Below, one piece after another: positions 60,441 to 64,000 of a DNA stretch of 64,000 nucleotides. The number at the start of each line of letters is the position of its first letter. Position 1 is the first letter of the stretch. The translations under genes were made by a program, and so were the position numbers. The notes below the pieces were generated by a model. That model was not told the origin of the DNA. It did no database searches and saw only the letters and a program-made list of their open reading frames with translations. This stretch comes from Paragonimus heterotremus. Its lineage: Eukaryota > Platyhelminthes > Trematoda > Plagiorchiida > Troglotrematidae. The stretch covers positions 65,573 through 129,572 of the forward strand of contig LUCH01000799.1 of the NCBI GenBank assembly GCA_013368495.1, written 5' to 3'.

Positions 60441-63400
60441 ATCATCCCTTCTATTACGTGCTCAATCGCTGACTCAAAACCGAGGAAGAGAAGAGACTTG
60501 GTAACATGGTTTATGGGAAAACCGAGTCAGAATTACGTCACAGGTGCTTGAAATTTATGGGGCGAAATGATGACCATGCACGGCTGGCAAGATGCAGAGC
60601 ACATCAAGGGAGACGATAATAGATGATAGTCAGACGCAGAGTGTCGAATGATACTGTTATATATGACAGTCAAGGCGTTAGAACAAATCACGTTACAGGG
60701 GGCATTAGAAAGCAAACGTGAGACAACACAGTCCAGATAGTTTTCAGGCGTTCAGACGTACGGCTGAATTCTGACTGACTGAACGAAACCATACTATTAC
60801 TCACTACCACCTCCATCACCGCGAATCTGGGTCGATCGATCGATATGACATGACGCGTCCTGGCTGCGTTGTTAGCAGATGTGCTTTCTAACGCAAAGCC
60901 AAGTTGGTTTTCCACAGGGGATCGTCGAGAAAATTATAACTAACCATATAATTACTGTCATCCAATGTTGAATGAACTAGCCAAGGCCAGCCGAATGGTT
61001 TCTGAAAGTAGGCAGCCCAGTCCTCAAGTAAATAGATCCAGAGCCCTATCAAGTTGCCGAATTATATCGAACGTTATGAGACCGCACTGAGTAACTGTAT
61101 CGGTCACCACGGTAAACCAGTGTTCTATCGTAAGCACTGATGACCTATCACAGGCTATTTTATAAACCTACGCGACCAACCGATGGAAACGCTTTACGTA
61201 AAGTGCAATAAAGTCTAAACACCAGTGCTTCTGTTGTGAGCCAAGAATGAGGGTAGAGCAAGGATTGCTTATTCGGAAAACCAACACAACAACGAATACC
61301 TATTTGCATATAACGTTGATCCAAAAAAGTCACGGTTGTTACGGTTGTCAATGCCCAGTTTGTGTGAGTTAAAAAAAGAAAGCATTTCATGCCAGAGCAT
61401 ACTTCAATGTTTCATTTTGTATTTTCTCCCAGATACTTCAATATCCCAAATACATGTTCCTGCCTGACTACTAAGTAGTGGCATGAGCAGTATAGTGCGA
61501 TCACTTGTTCTCACGACACTTCCAAGTCTCGATGTCTGATTACTGTTGACTACCACGAAATTATTGGGCTTCCCAAACAGGGTTCGATAAATCTACCAGC
61601 GAGATAGTATGCGATAAGCGTCATCGAGTCAAATAAATCGATAAAAGGAGATCGCAGTTGGTGCAGATGGTCGCATTGTCCACTTTTAAGATACGTTTTC
61701 TGCAAGTGCCATTACTTACACAGTGATTCGTGAACAGACAAACTGACTACCAAAGAAAACTAATCGCCGAGCATTTTCCACTTGCGTACACTAAGTTTCA
61801 AAACTGTATGTTGAGACCCAGTGTATGGATGCTGGGTACACGCGTCATTTAGCAGGACGACCCGCCTATACGCAGCCAAACAAACGTCATTCCAGTCTTT
61901 AAAATGCGACTGTCAACCATTTCACTCACACTTCTATTAACTACGAGGCTACTAGGATGAACAAAATAATTATTCAGTCCTAGCACGTCTTAATCAATGC
62001 TAAGTGGAAGCAAAAGTCTCTACAAATTAGCCGGCTTTAGGAATGGAACACAGTTTACTCCGATGAACTAATATGACCAATCCGGTTAATGAGATGTACG
62101 TCGTCCCAGGTAGAAGTGATGTTACTGCATGACCAAAGGAAGAAAGCTGTCAGTTGAGAGAAATCCAACAACACTGAAACATTCACTACTCAATGCTGTC
62201 TTTAGGATATCAGAGTTAAATACGATAACAGTCGGCACCTTTGACAAACACCGTCGGTGAGTGGAAACGGGTTCAACAAGGCTTCGTAAGCGCCTGCTTG
62301 CTAGCGCGTGTATGAAGCAAATCTATCCTTAGCAGACCAGAGAACGACTTTACTAACAGGACCCAAACCCCACGAATGTCTAAGATAACAACCAACACTT
62401 GTTTCCGGCAAATGTATCGAAATTTTCGCGACTGACAGAATGACGGTTTAAACGATAGAACCACGCCTATGATGGAAACCAACTGGCCTTTCAATTAGTA
62501 GTGAAGAGCTGAGGAAAGTTCAAGAATAACTGTGGGGTACAGAAAATAAAATATATGTTAATCTTCGCCAAATCATGCCACTTAACTATGGACTACGGAA
62601 GTAGAAACATGTGAAACGTGGAACCTCTAACTCACATTTACCAGATAATGTATATCATACATATGAACGTGTTCGACTGCTAAAGGAACTAGATGACAGG
62701 TCACGCATATCCAACATCGTTGTAATTGGCGGGACGATGTGGTAATGAATTACCGCATCGTACGAAGACAAATTTATCGACTGTAAACCAAACGCAGTGG
62801 TGCTCTTCAGCAAATTGCACCCCCTGGTCAGACAAATTACCGTACACGTCACTCAACGAAGTCCTCGCGAACGACTATTTCATGCATCCACGAGACCCAA
62901 TTTCAAAATGGATTTACGAACGCTGTCCAGAGGTGGGAGTGAGTTAGCATTTCCTTCCATTGCCTAACATCCTAATTAGCCGAGTAAAGTTTCAGCCATC
63001 CCACTTTTACCCAAACTCCGGAAAAAACACCACAACTTTGTGAACGCGGGGAGCTGATGTTTCTTCTGAATGAACTTTAGTCCAAGGTTGACGAGTCGAC
63101 ACCCAAAGCCAGGCTCACCAACACACGTCTTTATATTAAATCATAGTAAATAGTGGAATTAGTTCCTATTCCAATATACACGTAATGGATACACCAAGGG
63201 AACTACAGGGGCCATAAGCAGAAAACGTCTGAGAGCCATCAGTTTTAGGCTATTTAACTTCGCTTGCGGTTTTCTATGTGTACTATGTTCACCAGGTCAA
63301 GCTCGGGTGAGCAAAATATGGACAGCCCAGTATAACCGACAAATAGTAGGGGCTTTCGGTTGATAGCAATTTAACATCAATCAAAATTAACCACAGCTAC

Positions 63401-63860
63401 AGGTTGTTAGAATATCTATGATTAGTGTATTTTCGCTGTTCTCCCAAAATCCATACACGAGACCAATTGTACCTTTTAAGTTAATCACCGGTGCCTTCAA
63501 TCTAATGGAATCCGTTGTTGGCCGCTGTGTCACTACCGTGCATTGGGTCCGACGGAATCATCATAGAAAATCTAGAACACATTTGTTAAAAAATGCTCAA
63601 GTTCTTCGACAGCAACTGTCTTGTTAGCACTAACCAATAACCTTAGGATTACAGGTTTTAACAGAATAAATAAAATCCCTAACCTCGTTAAACAGTATTT
63701 TGACCACTGATCGGCAGTAGAGGAGTTTGGTTCATAAAAACGAAACACTATCCACAAGTGATAAAAGCTTTCGCAGTCTCAAAATTTTCAGCCTGCTCTT
63801 CCGAAGGTAATCACTAGACCCGAGTTTTGCCTTTGTAGAGCCAGCCAGTAGTGGACGTCC
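60441..63860. other. Nothing recognised
   Basis: Short ORFs (60688-60915, 61160-61390 and 62273-62494 on the minus strand; 62726-62947 and 63418-63627 on the plus strand) lack recognisable domains. No array or long repeat was seen. Confidence 0.4.
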
Positions 63861-63934
63861 GTGCCATGGCCGGGATTTGAGCTCAGGCCACGTTTTCAAG
63901 AGACGACCGCGTTGACCATCGTGCCATCAGCCAC
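63861..63934 (-). repeat. tRNA-like SINE head
   Basis: On the minus strand GTGGCTGATGGCACGATGGT contains a strong box A (TGGCACGATGGT) and GAGCTCAAATCCCGGCC, about 35 bases on, a strong box B (GAGCTCAAATCC). GGCC-type ends can partly pair. It is one of the two best tRNA-like pieces in the window. The anticodon loop region (CTCTTGAAAAC) could be read as a degenerate anticodon arm. A SINE is favoured because similar but diverged pieces recur. Confidence 0.6.
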
Positions 63935-63966
63935 ATGTTAGACACATCCGATATATTTACAAACGA

Positions 63967-64000
63967 AATCAAATACCATACTGCATCGGCCGTCGCGCAG
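63967..64000 (+). mobile_element. Start of another LINE family B fragment at the window edge
   Basis: The last 34 bases contain ACCATACTGCATCGGCCGTC, nearly identical to the reverse complement of 44447-44470, in the N-terminal part of family B. The element would continue to the right of the window. Confidence 0.7.

Overview
The window looks like a gene-poor, repeat-rich stretch of a metazoan nuclear genome, most likely a parasitic flatworm (digenean trematode). The evidence is indirect: tiny exons with GT..AG borders separated by introns of about 1.3 kb and about 34 kb, no bacterial-style gene packing, two 100-N scaffold gaps, (AT)n arrays, and many decayed copies of retroelements that resemble those known from trematodes. 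The species call is inference.

Only one host gene can be supported. Three exons on the minus strand read in order as a chimaerin (Rac-GAP): the phorbol-ester/diacylglycerol C1 domain start (45090-45614), the RhoGAP segment carrying the arginine finger (10557-10687) and the next RhoGAP segment (9081-9218). Splice phases fit between the two GAP exons, and the junction peptide is the same length as in vertebrate chimaerins. The exon(s) joining C1 to GAP, an SH2 domain and the C-terminal GAP half were not found; some may lie outside the window.

Almost everything else recognisable is dead retroelement. LINE family A (RT with a C-terminal RWLGHV-type block, trinucleotide tail) is at 3781-4147(-), 11212-13003(-), 29590-31460(+), 53590-54975(+) and 59130-60440(-). 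LINE family B (same class, with an APE-type endonuclease) is at 1-165(-), 35500-39372(+), 41208-44800(-), 55113-56200(-) and the last ~34 bases(+), plus three fragments holding only the 3' UTR at 44840-47020. A CR1-like RT lies at 16620-17990(-) with a tRNA-like SINE piece inside it. A Penelope-like GIY-YIG endonuclease is at 15380-15860(-) and a probable Penelope RT piece at 28120-28500(+). LTR-element pieces are a gag core at 1627-2034(+) and a retropepsin/linker at 22790-23430(-). About ten tRNA-like (box A/box B) relics are scattered through the window. A 78-bp inverted repeat (74/78 identical) sits at 47957-48391.

Most of these insertions lie in the giant chimaerin intron, in both orientations, and every RT copy has frameshifts, stops or an altered catalytic motif. 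Both assembly gaps abut (AT)n runs; the first is bracketed by two copies of the same ~120-bp sequence that differ only in AT length, so it is probably an assembly artefact. I found no novel functional system. The parts most worth checking are the chimaerin locus, the inverted repeat, the 3'-UTR-only copies of family B and the Penelope/AT/gap association.
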